Part shown: positions 18,672 through 28,383 of the stretch, piece by piece
Numbering within the stretch: the first letter of the stretch is position 1
How the letters are laid out: every line of letters starts with the position of its first letter
Assembly (NCBI RefSeq): GCF_003263785.1
Contig: NZ_JYJK01000139.1
Coordinates: 1-64,000 of the forward strand
DNA length: 64,000 bases
Source of the DNA: Vibrio variabilis
GTDB lineage: Bacteria; Pseudomonadota; Gammaproteobacteria; Enterobacterales; Vibrionaceae
Reading direction: 5' to 3'
Made by a program: the position numbers and the translations under genes
The notes under the pieces: generated by a model
The model's input: the letters and a program-made list of their open reading frames with translations, nothing else
Databases searched by the model: none
Told to the model about the DNA's origin: nothing

Positions 18672-21086
18672 AAACGTCTAGGTTAGCTACTTTGAGTGCG
18701 TTCTCTTCGATGAAGTTACGACGCGGCTCTACTTGGTCGCCCATTAGCGTCGTGAACAGTTGGTCTGCGCCAACCGCATCTTCAATCGTAACTTGCATCA
18801 TACGACGTGTTTCAGGATCCATTGTGGTTTCCCAAAGCTGATCTGGGTTCATCTCACCTAGACCTTTGTAGCGCTGTAGGCTCAGACCGCGACGCGATTC
18901 TTTGATTAGCCAGTTTAGGGCATCTTCAAAGTTGCTCACCGGTTGAGTACGCTCACCACGTTTCACGTAAGCACCTTCTTCGATCAGACCTTCTAGAGCT
19001 TCTGATAGAGACGCTAGCTTGCCGTACTCTTTCGAGTTCAGTAGGTCGATACTCAGTACATGCTCATGGGTCACACCGTGAGTACGCACGATAATTTTCG
19101 GTAGGTTCAGACCTAGCTCAGCATGCTGTTCTACCTCAAAGCTGTATTGCTTGCGCCCACTTCTTTGGCATTTAGCTGCTCAACAAGCTGCTTAGACCAT
19201 GCTTCAACCGCCGCTGCGTCGTGACACTGCTCAGCCGTTAGGCGTGGCGTGTACATGAATTCACTCACAAGGGCGTGTGGGTAACGACGAGCCATGCGCT
19301 CGGCAACCTTCACTGCACCGTTGTACTGTTGCACCAGCTTCTCTAGTGATTCACCGGCTAGTGCTGGCGCTTCAGCGTTGACGTGCAGAGCGGCGTTATC
19401 CAATGCCAAAGACACTTGGTACTGGTTCATTGCATCTTCATCTTTAATGTACTGCTCTTGTTTACCCTTCTTCACTTTGTAAAGCGGTGGCTGAGCGATG
19501 TACACGTAACCGCGCTCGATAAGCTCTGGCATTTGACGGTAGAAGAAGGTCAACAGCAGCGTACGGATGTGAGAACCATCGACGTCCGCATCGGTCATGA
19601 TGATGATATTGTGGTAACGCAGTTTATCTGGGTTGTACTCGTCACGGCCGATACCACAGCCTAGAGCTGTAATTAGCGTTGCCACTTCTTGTGAAGACAG
19701 CATCTTATCGAAACGCGCTTTTTCAACGTTTAGGATCTTACCTTTTAGTGGAAGAATCGCTTGGTTCTTACGGTTACGACCCTGCTTAGCACTACCGCCC
19801 GCAGAGTCACCCTCCACTATGTACAGTTCAGAAAGCGCTGGGTCTTTTTCTTGGCAGTCAGCCAGTTTACCAGGCAGACCCGCTAGGTCTAGAGCGCCTT
19901 TACGACGTGTCATCTCACGCGCTTTACGCGCTGCATCACGTGCGCGAGCGGCGTCAATGATCTTAGTACAAACAATCTTCGCTTCTGCTGGGTTTTCCAC
20001 TAGGAACTCAGACAGTTTCTCACCCATTGCAGACTCAACCGCGGATTTCACTTCTGATGAAACCAGCTTATCTTTGGTCTGGCTTGAGAACTTCGGATCT
20101 GGCACTTTCACCGAAATGATGGCGGTCAAACCTTCACGAGCATCATCACCTGATGTCGCTGTCTTAGCTTTCTTAGAGAAGCCCTCTTTATCCATGAACG
20201 AGTTCAGCGTACGCGTTAGTGCGGCACGGAAACCCGCAAGGTGAGTACCACCATCACGTTGAGGGATGTTGTTGGTAAAGCAGTAAATGTTTTCTTGGTA
20301 GCCATCATTCCACTGCATCGCCACTTCAACTGTGATGCCATCATCACGCTCGTTATCAAAGTGGAAGATTTTCTGAATGATTGGTGTCTTGTTGGTATTT
20401 AGGTGTTCAACAAATGCTTGGATGCCACCTTCAAACATGAAGTGATCCATTTTGTCTTCTTCGCGCTTATCGACAAGCTTGATTGAAACACCAGAGTTTA
20501 GGAACGACAGTTCACGTAGACGCTTGGCAAGAATGTCGTAGTGGAACTCGACGTTTGAGAAGGTTTCCTCACTTGGCCAGAAACGGATCTCTGTACCCGT
20601 TTTATCGGTATCACCAATCACAGCCAGTGGCGCCTGTGGCTCACCGTGGTGATAAGTTTGAGTATGAATGTGACCGCCACGATGGATTGTCAGTGTGACT
20701 TGTTTGGACAGTGCGTTTACTACCGATACACCTACACCGTGCAGACCGCCCGATACCTTGTACGAGTTGTCATCGAACTTACCACCAGCGTGAAGTACCG
20801 TCATGATAACTTCTGCGGCAGACACTTGCTCTTCTGGGTGCATTTCCGTTGGAATACCACGGCCATCATCGCTAACAGAAACAGAGTTGTCCTCATGAAT
20901 AGTCACGATAATGTCGCTACAGTGACCAGCTAACGCTTCATCAATTGAGTTATCAACCACCTCAAAAACCATGTGGTGTAGACCGGTTCCATCGTCCGTG
21001 TCGCCGATGTACATTCCCGGACGCTTACGTACCGCATCCAGACCCTTTAGTACCTTAATACTCGATGAATCGTAATTTTCTGACAT
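18670..21086 (-). CDS. gyrB: DNA gyrase subunit B (frame broken once)
   Basis: This is the ATPase subunit of DNA gyrase, which introduces negative supercoils with GyrA. The GHKL ATP-binding site shows EVVDNSIDEALAG, DDGRGIP and GLHGVGVSVVNALS. The TOPRIM metal site shows EGDSAGGSAKQGRNRKNQ and DADVDGSHIRTLLLTFF. The frame breaks beside 19146, where AATACAGC on the coding strand should be AATTACAGC, restoring ASNYSFEVEQHAELGLNLPKI. The last 140 codons then run to 18670. Joined length is about 805 residues, as in E. coli. It is the last gene of dnaA-dnaN-recF-gyrB, 12 bases after recF. Confidence 0.96.
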
Positions 21087-21098
21087 GAGTTTCTCTCA

Positions 21099-22181
21099 CT
21101 ATTTACCTTGCTCTATTGTGCCATGTTCCACATGAAACATCTTGCCATTTTCGTCAATCATGTCGGCAACTTGGCTTTCGGTAATAGAGCTTACAAAAAC
21201 TTGAGCCTGAGTCTGTTTTAAGTAATCCGCTAAGCGTTTACGACGCAGGCTATCTAATTCTGAAGCAAAGTCATCTATCAGATAGATACATTGCTTTCCG
21301 GTCAACTCTGCAAGATGCTGCCCTTGCGCAAGGCGCAGCGCACACATCATCAGTTTTAGCTGACCACGAGACAACACATCCTCTACAGGGGTGTTGTTCA
21401 CTTTAATTCTTAAATCGGCTTTATTGGGGCCACTAAAGGTGTATCCCAAACTTTGGTCACGCTCAAAGTTACGCTCCAAGAGCTCGCCATACGGCGTGTC
21501 TTTTTCCCAGCCACGGTAATAACCGAGTTTGATTTCAAACTCCGGCAGAAAAGACTGACACATTTCTTCAGCCAAGGTTTTCATTTGCTCGACATAGGTG
21601 CGGCGCCAACCATCGATTTGTTCAGCCAACTGGGCTAAATCTCTATCCCAGTAGCTCAATTCTCGGTAGCTGGTGGCCGTCTTCAGCAGCGCATTGCGCT
21701 GCTTACTGAGACGCTTAAAACGACCCCAAGCCTCAAAAAAACCTGGCTCAGAGTGAAATACACCCCAGTCAATAAATGCCCGGCGAAACTTAGGGCCATC
21801 AGTGAGCAATTCAAAGCCCTCTGGATGGATAAGTTGCAGCGGCAGAACCTTGGCAAGCTGAGCTAACTTTTGCCCAGATTGACCGCCTATTTTAACCTCT
21901 GTTGAGCCATCGCGCTGCTTATTAATGCCAATGGGTATCTCAAATTGATCCGAGTTCAAAAAACGGCCATGTACAAACAGCTCTTGGCAGTCATTTTGTA
22001 TCACTCGACCGGTGAGCGAACTCTTAAATGAGCGCCCATGACCAAGCAAATAGATCGCCTCCAACAAGCTGGTTTTGCCACTGCCGTTGGGGCCAATAAT
22101 AAAGTTAAAGCCTGTAGATAGTTCAATATCACAGGCTTTAATATTTCGAAATTGCTGTACGATTAAACGCGTAAGCGGCAT
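21099..22181 (-). CDS. recF: DNA replication and repair protein RecF
   Basis: RecF is an SMC-like ATPase that, with RecO and RecR, loads RecA at single-strand gaps. The 360-residue protein has the Walker A loop GPNGSGKTS (about residues 30-38), the ABC signature SRGQLKLMMCALRLAQG and the Walker B CIYLIDDFASELD. The frame is intact. It sits 15 bases after dnaN and 12 before gyrB in the dnaA operon. Its C-terminal codons for KMFHVEHG contain a parS-like 16-mer (separate entry). Confidence 0.96.
   Translation of the reverse strand: MPLTRLIVQQFRNIKACDIELSTGFNFIIGPNGSGKTSLLEAIYLLGHGRSFKSSLTGRVIQNDCQELFVHGRFLNSDQFEIPIGINKQRDGSTEVKIGGQSGQKLAQLAKVLPLQLIHPEGFELLTDGPKFRRAFIDWGVFHSEPGFFEAWGRFKRLSKQRNALLKTATSYRELSYWDRDLAQLAEQIDGWRRTYVEQMKTLAEEMCQSFLPEFEIKLGYYRGWEKDTPYGELLERNFERDQSLGYTFSGPNKADLRIKVNNTPVEDVLSRGQLKLMMCALRLAQGQHLAELTGKQCIYLIDDFASELDSLRRKRLADYLKQTQAQVFVSSITESQVADMIDENGKMFHVEHGTIEQGK
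21124..21139. promoter_or_regulatory. candidate parS centromere site inside recF
   Basis: TGTTCCACATGAAACA matches the bacterial parS consensus TGTTNCACGTGAAACA at all but one defined position (A for G in the central CACGTG). A chromosomal ParA/ParB pair is encoded about 14 kb away and oriC is about 11 kb away, where parS sites are expected. It is inside a coding region, so part of the match could reflect protein constraint. Confidence 0.5.
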
Positions 22182-22196
22182 AACATCATGCTCGTC

Positions 22197-23297
22197 TTAG
22201 AGACGAATCGGCATCACCACGTACATGGCACTGTCATCTTCACTATTTTCAATCAACGCACTGGCGTTGGCATTGGACATCGACATGCGTACCTGGTCGC
22301 AGCGAAGCGTGTTAAGTACATCGAGAACGTAAGAAACGTTGAAACCAATCTCGAGCGCGTCACCTTGGAAGTTGACGTCAAGCATCTCTTCGGCTTCTTC
22401 TTGCTCTGGGTTATTCGCCGTAATGCGCATCTCGTTGTCCGCTAGGTTGACACGAACACCGCGGAATTTCTCATTCGATAGAATCGCGGCACGAGAGAAC
22501 GCCTGACGCAACTCATCACAGTTTGTTTCGAGTGTTTTGTCGGTATTTTGCGGCATTACGCGGCGATAATCTGGGAAACGACCATCAACAAGCTTAGAAG
22601 TGAAGACATAGTTGTTCACTTCAGCACGGATGTTCGAGCTACCAATTTGCAGCGTGACTGGCTGCTCTGGCGCATCTAGAAGCTTAGAAAGCTCCTGTAC
22701 ACCTTTTCGCGGCACAATGATCTGTTTGTTGTCAAAGCTGCCTTCTAGCGCCACCGTTGCCACCGCCATACGGTGACCATCAGTCGCCACTGAGCGCAAT
22801 GTTGTTTGGTCTAATTCAAACAGCATACCGTTTAGGTAGTAACGCACATCTTGGTTCGCCATTGAGAACTGAGTCTTGTCGATCAATGACTTAAGCTCAG
22901 CTTGAGTCACCGTCACCGCCACTTCTTGCTGCCAATCTTCAATGTTTGGGAAATCGCTCGCTGGCAATGTGGATAGGGAGAAACGGCTACGACCAGAGCG
23001 CACTTGTACGCGATCGCCTTCTAGTACGATAGTGATTGTTGAGTCATCCGGTAGCCCACGACAGATATCGAGGAACTTACGTGAAGGTACGGTCACACTG
23101 CCCGCTTCAAATTCACTCTCTAACGTCACCTTACTTACCAACTCGACCTCAAGGTCTGTTGCGGTAAGAGAAAGCACCCCTTCTTCTACTTTAAGAAGCA
23201 AGTTGCCCAAAATAGGTAATGTAGGACGGCCGCCTAATGCACCAGAAACTTGTTGTAACGGCTTTAGTAGGTGATGACGTTCGATAGTAAATTTCAT
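22197..23297 (-). CDS. dnaN: DNA polymerase III beta sliding clamp
   Basis: The ring-shaped homodimeric clamp tethers DNA polymerase III to DNA and recruits many repair proteins. The start MKFTIERHHLLKPLQQVSGAL at 23297 gives 366 residues, the standard length; an upstream in-frame ATG would add 10 unlikely residues. The protein ends with the conserved YVVMPIRL, where the C-terminal M-P-x-R-L contributes to the partner-binding pocket. It lies between dnaA and recF. Confidence 0.97.
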   Translation of the reverse strand: MKFTIERHHLLKPLQQVSGALGGRPTLPILGNLLLKVEEGVLSLTATDLEVELVSKVTLESEFEAGSVTVPSRKFLDICRGLPDDSTITIVLEGDRVQVRSGRSRFSLSTLPASDFPNIEDWQQEVAVTVTQAELKSLIDKTQFSMANQDVRYYLNGMLFELDQTTLRSVATDGHRMAVATVALEGSFDNKQIIVPRKGVQELSKLLDAPEQPVTLQIGSSNIRAEVNNYVFTSKLVDGRFPDYRRVMPQNTDKTLETNCDELRQAFSRAAILSNEKFRGVRVNLADNEMRITANNPEQEEAEEMLDVNFQGDALEIGFNVSYVLDVLNTLRCDQVRMSMSNANASALIENSEDDSAMYVVMPIRL

Positions 23298-23384
23298 AGA
23301 TAACTCTTCGTAAAGATGGCAATCCATGCCACTTATATGCGAAATACAATAACTTGAATGCTAATTATAGTGATTATGCCACTA

Positions 23385-24791
23385 TTATGAAGAAAGCGTG
23401 CGAATTAAGTTGGAATAGTCTTCCTTAATGTCATGACTCTCCTCACGCAGCTGAGCGATTTTACGACACGCATGCAACACGGTCGTGTGGTCACGACCAC
23501 CAAACGCATCGCCAATCTCTGGCAGGCTGTGGTTGGTCAACTCTTTCGCTAGTGCCATCGCCAGCTGACGCGGGCGAGCCACAGAGCGAGAACGACGCTT
23601 AGAAAGCAGATCCGCAACTTTAATCTTGTAGTATTCGGCAACCGTCTTTTGAATGTTATCAATGGTCACCAACTTCTCTTGCAGAGCGAGCAAGTCACGC
23701 AGCGCTTCACGAACAAAATCGATGGTAATTGGACGACCGGTAAAGTTGGCGTTAGCAATGACACGGTTTAGGGCACCTTCCAGCTCACGAACGTTTGAAC
23801 GCAAACGCTTAGCAATGAAGAAGGCCACTTCATCGGCTAGGTGAATTTGGTGGTCTTCGGCTTTTTTCATCAAGATCGCCACGCGAGTTTCTAGCTCAGG
23901 TGGTTCGATCGCCACGGTCAAGCCCCAACCAAAACGAGATTTCAGGCGATCTTCTACGCCATTGATCTCTTTCGGATAACGATCCGATGTCAGGATGATC
24001 TGTTGGTTACCTTCAAGCAGCGCATTAAAGGTATGGAAGAACTCTTCTTGCGAGCGCTCTTTATTGGCGAAGAATTGAATATCATCGATAAGCAGCGCAT
24101 CAACACTGCGGTAGTAGCGCTTAAATTCTTCAATTGCGTTGTTTTGTAGCGCCTTAACCATGTCCTGAACGAAACGCTCCGAGTGCATGTACACCACTTT
24201 TGCGTTTGGCTTGTTATCAACAATGGCGTTGCCCACAGCGTGCAATAGGTGAGTTTTACCCAAGCCTGTTCCGCCATATAAGAACAGCGGGTTATAGGCC
24301 GCACCAGGGTTATCCGCCACCTGACGTGCCGCAGCAAGACCAAGCTGGTTCGACTTACCTTCAACGAAGTTGTTGAACTTATGCTTAATGTTAACGTTCG
24401 AGCGGTGGTTGATGTCCGAGACTTCTGCCTCATCATCCCAGGTTTTATGCACAGGTTGGCGCGCTTGCAGCTGCGCAGGTGCAGAAGACTCAGCCGCAAC
24501 GTCGGCCGCGGTCTTTACTGGCTTGGGCGCTGGCGGCGCAGAAACCGGCTTGCTGCCGACTTCGAAACGTAGATTCGGCACATCATTACCACAGTACTCT
24601 TTCAGTAAGCGGTTAATGCTGTTGAGGTATCTGTCGCGCACCCAGTCGAGTACAAAGCGGTTAGGCGCAAATAGAGTTAGGGTGTTGTCATTAAGCTCAG
24701 CTTGTAGGGGTCTAACCCACATGCTGAATTCGGTAGCGGGTAGCTCTTCTTGTAGACGTTGCGAACATTGCAACCAAAGCGAAGATGACAC
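23385..24791 (-). CDS. dnaA: chromosomal replication initiator DnaA
   Basis: DnaA binds 9-mer boxes at oriC and opens the duplex to start replication. The 468 residues show the four domains in order: an N-terminal DnaB-interaction domain (SLWLQCSQRLQEELPATEF), a variable linker rich in A, P and K (about 80-130), and the AAA+ core with Walker A GGTGLGKTH and Walker B LLIDDIQFF. Domain IV carries the DnaA-box signature GGRDHTTVLHACRKI. The start is GTG at 24791. The upstream region carries DnaA boxes and many GATC sites, consistent with autoregulation. Confidence 0.97.
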   Translation of the reverse strand: MSSSLWLQCSQRLQEELPATEFSMWVRPLQAELNDNTLTLFAPNRFVLDWVRDRYLNSINRLLKEYCGNDVPNLRFEVGSKPVSAPPAPKPVKTAADVAAESSAPAQLQARQPVHKTWDDEAEVSDINHRSNVNIKHKFNNFVEGKSNQLGLAAARQVADNPGAAYNPLFLYGGTGLGKTHLLHAVGNAIVDNKPNAKVVYMHSERFVQDMVKALQNNAIEEFKRYYRSVDALLIDDIQFFANKERSQEEFFHTFNALLEGNQQIILTSDRYPKEINGVEDRLKSRFGWGLTVAIEPPELETRVAILMKKAEDHQIHLADEVAFFIAKRLRSNVRELEGALNRVIANANFTGRPITIDFVREALRDLLALQEKLVTIDNIQKTVAEYYKIKVADLLSKRRSRSVARPRQLAMALAKELTNHSLPEIGDAFGGRDHTTVLHACRKIAQLREESHDIKEDYSNLIRTLSS

Positions 24792-25060
24792 GGTGCTCTC
24801 ACTCTATTTATTGGAATTGGAAAAGATTGGTAATTTTACCTGTTGATAACCAAGATCGCCAGCAAATGATCGGCGATCCAGTGAATAAGATCTAAGTTAT
24901 TCACAATTTTTTCGGTCGATTTGGCTTGATCCACACAAATTGCCCTAATTTTACTCACAAACGCATGCACAAAACACAGATCTACCCACAAAATGCGAAA
25001 CATGATCTAACTTGTGTATAGATCCGTGTTCAAGCTGTCATCGAGTTTGATCAAACTCTG
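24792..25060 (-). promoter_or_regulatory. dnaA promoter region with DnaA boxes and a GATC cluster
   Basis: This gene-free stretch holds a consensus DnaA box TTATTCACA (24897-24905) and near-matches TGATCCACA (24927-24935), TTACTCACA (24951-24959) and, on the other strand, CTATACACA (25021-25013). Nine GATC sites occur between about 24854 and 25052, far more than expected by chance. In related bacteria such clusters bind SeqA and let DnaA repress its own gene. The rest, to 25198, should hold the promoter of the divergent transporter gene; I could not assign exact -35/-10 boxes. Confidence 0.75.
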
Positions 25061-25198
25061 AACAAAGATGAGCAAAAAGTCAGCGTTCAACCACGGATTT
25101 GTTATGGTTAATAACAACTCGTTATTTAACTTATCGACAGTTTTACCAGTAACATCCCCTGCATAAATTGAATCCCCATAAATGGTAGGAGTAGTACA

Positions 25199-25963
25199 AT
25201 GAAAAACTGGATTAAAGGCCTACTAACGGCATTAGCGCTTTCTGCAACCGTATCTCAAGCAGTTTATGCTGCAACCGCACAAGAAGTGAAAGTCGGCATG
25301 TCTGGTCGCTACTTCCCATTTACCTTTGTTAAGCAAGACAAGTTGCAAGGGTTTGAAGTTGACCTTTGGGACGAAATTGGTCGCAGAAACGACTACAAAG
25401 TCGAGTACGTGACTGCGAACTTCTCAGGTTTGTTTGGTTTACTTGAGACTGGTCGTATCGACACTATCTCTAACCAGATCACTATGACCGATGCACGTAA
25501 AGCGAAATACCTATTTGCCAACCCATACGTGATTGATGGTGCACAGATTACCGTTCGCAAAGGCAATGACAGCATTCAAGGTATTGAAGACCTCGCAGGT
25601 AAAACGGTGGCGGTAAACCTGGGTTCTAACTTTGAACAGCTACTACGCAGCTACGATAAGGACAACAAAATCAACGTGAAAACCTACGACACAGGTATTG
25701 AACACGATGTAGCCCTTGGTCGCGCTGATGCCTTCGTGATGGATCGCCTATCTGCACTTGAACTTATCAAGAAGACAGGCCTACCTCTGCAGCTAGCGGG
25801 CGAACCGTTCGAAACGATTGAGAACGCATGGCCATTCGTGAACAACGAAAAAGGTCAAAAGCTGCAACAAGAGGTGAATGCGGCACTGGCAGACATGCGT
25901 GCAGATGGTACGCTAGCGACTATCTCTGAGAAGTGGTTTGGCGCAGACATCACTAAAAAGTAA
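25199..25963 (+). CDS. polar amino-acid ABC transporter, periplasmic binding protein
   Basis: A family 3 solute-binding protein of 254 residues. A Sec signal peptide (about 1-24, hydrophobic WIKGLLTALALSATVSQAVYA) precedes two lobes. The ligand-binding pattern is seen in SGRYFPFTF, GFEVDLWDEIG, NQITMTDARKAKYLF and GKTVAVNLGSN. It resembles cystine/glutamine-type binding proteins, but the ligand cannot be fixed from sequence. It is the first gene of an SBP-permease-ATPase operon; a hairpin follows it, which probably raises its level over the downstream genes. Confidence 0.88.
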   Translation: MKNWIKGLLTALALSATVSQAVYAATAQEVKVGMSGRYFPFTFVKQDKLQGFEVDLWDEIGRRNDYKVEYVTANFSGLFGLLETGRIDTISNQITMTDARKAKYLFANPYVIDGAQITVRKGNDSIQGIEDLAGKTVAVNLGSNFEQLLRSYDKDNKINVKTYDTGIEHDVALGRADAFVMDRLSALELIKKTGLPLQLAGEPFETIENAWPFVNNEKGQKLQQEVNAALADMRADGTLATISEKWFGADITKK

Positions 25964-25979
25964 GTGATCACTATTATTA

Positions 25980-26011
25980 CGCCCACTACGCTTGTTAGTG
26001 GGCGTTTGTTT
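25980..26011 (+). terminator. intra-operon hairpin/terminator after the binding-protein gene
   Basis: Stem CGCCCACTA / TAGTGGGCG (25980-25988 with 25996-26004), a 7-base loop and TTTGTTTTT. It sits between the binding-protein and permease genes and probably causes partial termination. Confidence 0.8.
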
Positions 26012-26032
26012 TTCTAGAAGTTTGGTAACGTT

Positions 26033-26704
26033 ATGGGATTTGATTTTCAATATATGCTGGAGCTGATGCCGATACTGCTCAAGTATCTTGGCACTACGAT
26101 GGAAATGGCAGTATGGGGACTGTTGTTCTCTCTGATCTTGTCAGTCATCTTAGCGAATATTCGTGTTTTCAAGATCCCTGTCCTCGATCAGCTCAGTCAG
26201 CTTTATATTAGCTTTTTCCGCGGCACCCCACTTTTGGTGCAGCTGTTTTTGCTTTACTACGGTCTACCACAAATTTTCCCATGGATGGTTGGACTGAATG
26301 CGTTTAGTGCGGCCGTCATCGGTTTAACGCTCCACTTCGCCGCTTATATGGCAGAAAGTATTCGCGCTGCCATCATCGGTATTGATCGCAATCAGATGGA
26401 AGCGAGCTTGTCTGTGGGTATGACGACCAGCCAAGCCATGCGCCGCATTATTCTGCCACAGGCGACCCGTGTCGCTTTGCCATCGCTGATGAACTATTTC
26501 ATCGACATGATCAAATCGACATCGCTGGCCTTTACGCTCGGCGTGGCTGAAATCATGGCCAAGGCTCAAATGGAGGCGTCATCCAGCTTCCGCTTCTTTG
26601 AAGCTTTCTTGGCAGTGGCTCTGATCTACTGGGGCGTGGTGTTAGTGCTTACTCGCGTGCAACTGTGGGCTGAACAAAGATTGAACAAGGCATATCAACG
26701 ATGA
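26033..26704 (+). CDS. polar amino-acid ABC transporter, permease
   Basis: A 223-residue HisM/GlnP-type inner-membrane permease with about five membrane helices. The N-terminal motif GTTMEMAVWGLLFSLILSVIL and the Q/R-x-T-P loop FFRGTPLLVQLFLLYYGLP are typical. The EAA loop that docks the ATPase is EASLSVGMTTSQAMRRIILPQA. It overlaps the ATPase gene by four bases (ATGA), showing translational coupling. Confidence 0.9.
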   Translation: MGFDFQYMLELMPILLKYLGTTMEMAVWGLLFSLILSVILANIRVFKIPVLDQLSQLYISFFRGTPLLVQLFLLYYGLPQIFPWMVGLNAFSAAVIGLTLHFAAYMAESIRAAIIGIDRNQMEASLSVGMTTSQAMRRIILPQATRVALPSLMNYFIDMIKSTSLAFTLGVAEIMAKAQMEASSSFRFFEAFLAVALIYWGVVLVLTRVQLWAEQRLNKAYQR

Positions 26705-27434
26705 TTAAACTGGAAAATATCCACAAGCAGTTTGGCGATACAGAAGTCCTAAAAGGTATCGATATTGATATCAAACAAGGTGAAATCATCGTCATTATTG
26801 GCTCAAGCGGTACCGGAAAATCGACGCTGCTGCGCTGCGTAAATTTTCTTGAGCAAGCAGACAAGGGTACGATCACCATTGATGATGTGACGGTCGATTG
26901 TCAAAACCACACTAAAGCCGAAGTATTGGCACTGCGCCGTAAAACCGGCTTTGTATTTCAAAACTACGCGCTGTTTGCGCACATGACGGCGCGTCAGAAC
27001 ATTGCCGAAGGTCTTATCACAGTAAAAGGCTGGAAAAAAGACCAAGCGCTTGAAAAAGCACAGCAAATTCTCGATGACATCGGTCTAGGCGATAAAGGGG
27101 ATCAATACCCTGCTTCCCTGTCCGGTGGACAGCAACAGCGTGTCGGTATTGGCCGCGCTATGGCGCTCCAACCGGAGCTGTTGCTCTTCGATGAACCAAC
27201 TTCAGCACTCGATCCTGAGTGGGTTGGTGAAGTACTTAACCTTATGAAAAAGCTCGCAACTCAGCATCAAACCATGTTGGTTGTGACTCACGAAATGCAG
27301 TTTGCTAAAGAGGTCGCTGATAGAGTGATCTTCATGCTAACGGCCACATCGTAGAACAAGGAACGCCGGAGCAAATATTCAATGATCCACAGGATATCCA
27401 ACTTAAAAAATTCCTAAATCAGGTTGGGATCTAA
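26701..27434 (+). CDS. polar amino-acid ABC transporter, ATP-binding protein (frame broken once)
   Basis: This is the ATPase of the transporter. It has Walker A GSSGTGKST, the Q-loop VFQNYALF, signature LSGGQQQRVGIGRAMA, Walker B LLLFDEPTSALDP and the H-loop VTHEM. The frame breaks at 27336, where ATGCTAAC should be ATGGCTAAC. The normal tail (MANGHIVEQGTPEQIF and onward) then ends at 27434, giving about 244 residues. It resembles GlnQ/TcyN-type ATPases. Confidence 0.88.
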
Positions 27435-27502
27435 TAATGATCCTTGCGCTCTAGCTCACAAAAAGTATAATTCGCCGGCTGGAATTGAAGTTGAACTGAT
27501 TA

Positions 27503-27531
27503 TTGACTCTTGACGAGTCAGTGATTACAAT
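27503..27531 (+). promoter_or_regulatory. rpmH-rnpA operon promoter
   Basis: TTGACT (27503-27508) and TACAAT (27526-27531) are 17 bases apart. The -35/spacer contains a perfect dyad TGACTC-TTGAC-GAGTCA (27504-27520). The leader to rpmH is about 120 nt and includes the hairpin GCCTCT-TTGTTG-AGAGGC near 27535-27552. Confidence 0.75.
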
Positions 27532-27655
27532 TCCGCCTCTTTGTTGAGAGGCGTCGGATTTCCTCTCTATCTCTATATAGAGAATAAGACGGGAAATAAG
27601 TCCCACGCCGGGTTCAACGAGAACCTAAAACTACTGATCAGTAAAGGTAATAACC

Positions 27656-27792
27656 ATGTCTAAACGCACTTTTCAACCTTCAGTTCTAAAGCGCAAGCTA
27701 CTCACGGTTTCCGTGCTCGCATGGCGACTAAGAACGGTCGTAAAGTAATTAACGCACGTCGTGCTAAAGGCCGTGCTCGCCTTTCAAAATAA
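27656..27792 (+). CDS. rpmH: 50S ribosomal protein L34 (frame broken once)
   Basis: L34 is a small basic protein of the large ribosomal subunit. The start MSKRTFQPSVLKRK is followed by a break near 27697-27699: AAGCTACTCAC should read AAGCGTACTCAC. The frame then continues with RTHGFRARMATKNGRKV to ARLSK and TAA at 27790-27792. The product is about 45 residues, standard for L34. Unlike most other breaks here, the missing G is not part of an obvious base run. It is the first gene of the rpmH-rnpA-yidD-yidC cluster. Confidence 0.93.
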
Positions 27793-27801
27793 TCTTCTAT
27801 T

Positions 27802-28157
27802 TTGAAAAAGCATGCCTTTATTCGGGAGTTACGCTTGTTAACTCCCGAGCATTACCAAAATGTATTTAAGCAAGCTCACCGAGCTGGCTCCCCCATTTCA
27901 CCATCATTGCCCGCAAAAACTCGCTATCACACCCTCGCCTTGGTCTAGCGGTTCCTAAAAAGCAGATTAAAACAGCTGTCGGCAGAAACCACTTCAAGCG
28001 CTTGGTACGTGAAAGTTTTCGTAACAAACAACACGAACTTCCTAGCAAAGATTTTGTTGTAATTGCGAAAAAGAGTGCGCAAACTCTGAGCAATGAAGAA
28101 ATGTTCCAACTTCTAGATAAGCTATGGCATCGCCTGTCTCGCCCCTCGCGTGGTTAG
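27802..28157 (+). CDS. rnpA: ribonuclease P protein component (frame broken once)
   Basis: RnpA is the protein cofactor of RNase P, which matures tRNA 5' ends. It begins AFIRELRLLTPEHYQNVF and carries the conserved RNR-type helix AVGRNHFKRLVRESFR (about residues 60-75). The C-run 27890-27894 is one base short; a sixth C restores AHRAGSPHFTIIARKN and the frame runs to TAG at 28155-28157. Joined length is about 118 residues. No in-frame ATG is available after the preceding stop, so the TTG at 27802 is the likely start; this is uncertain. The 3' end overlaps yidD by 34 bases. Confidence 0.88.
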
Positions 28158-28381
28158 CAATCGGTCTCGTCTATTTGTATAGATGGGTCATCAGTCCTCT
28201 TATTGGGCCACGTTGTCGGTTCAACCCAACTTGCTCTCTTTATGCAATAGAAGCTCTTAAAGCTCACGGTTTTGTAAAAGGGTGTTGGTTATCAGGCAAA
28301 CGTCTATTAAAATGCCATCCTTTGAATGAAGGGGGTTTTGACCCCGTACCACCAGCCCAAAAACAAGACAGAGATAAATAA
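28124..28381 (+). CDS. yidD: membrane protein insertion efficiency factor YidD
   Basis: An 85-residue protein encoded between rnpA and yidC, its usual place. The family signature is PLIGPRCRFNPTCSLYAIEALKAHG, with conserved cysteines, and LLKCHPLNEGGFDPVP. It associates with the inner membrane and aids YidC-dependent insertion. The start overlaps the end of rnpA, suggesting coupled translation; yidC follows 2 bases after the stop. Confidence 0.95.
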   Translation: MASPVSPLAWLAIGLVYLYRWVISPLIGPRCRFNPTCSLYAIEALKAHGFVKGCWLSGKRLLKCHPLNEGGFDPVPPAQKQDRDK

Positions 28382-28383
28382 CG

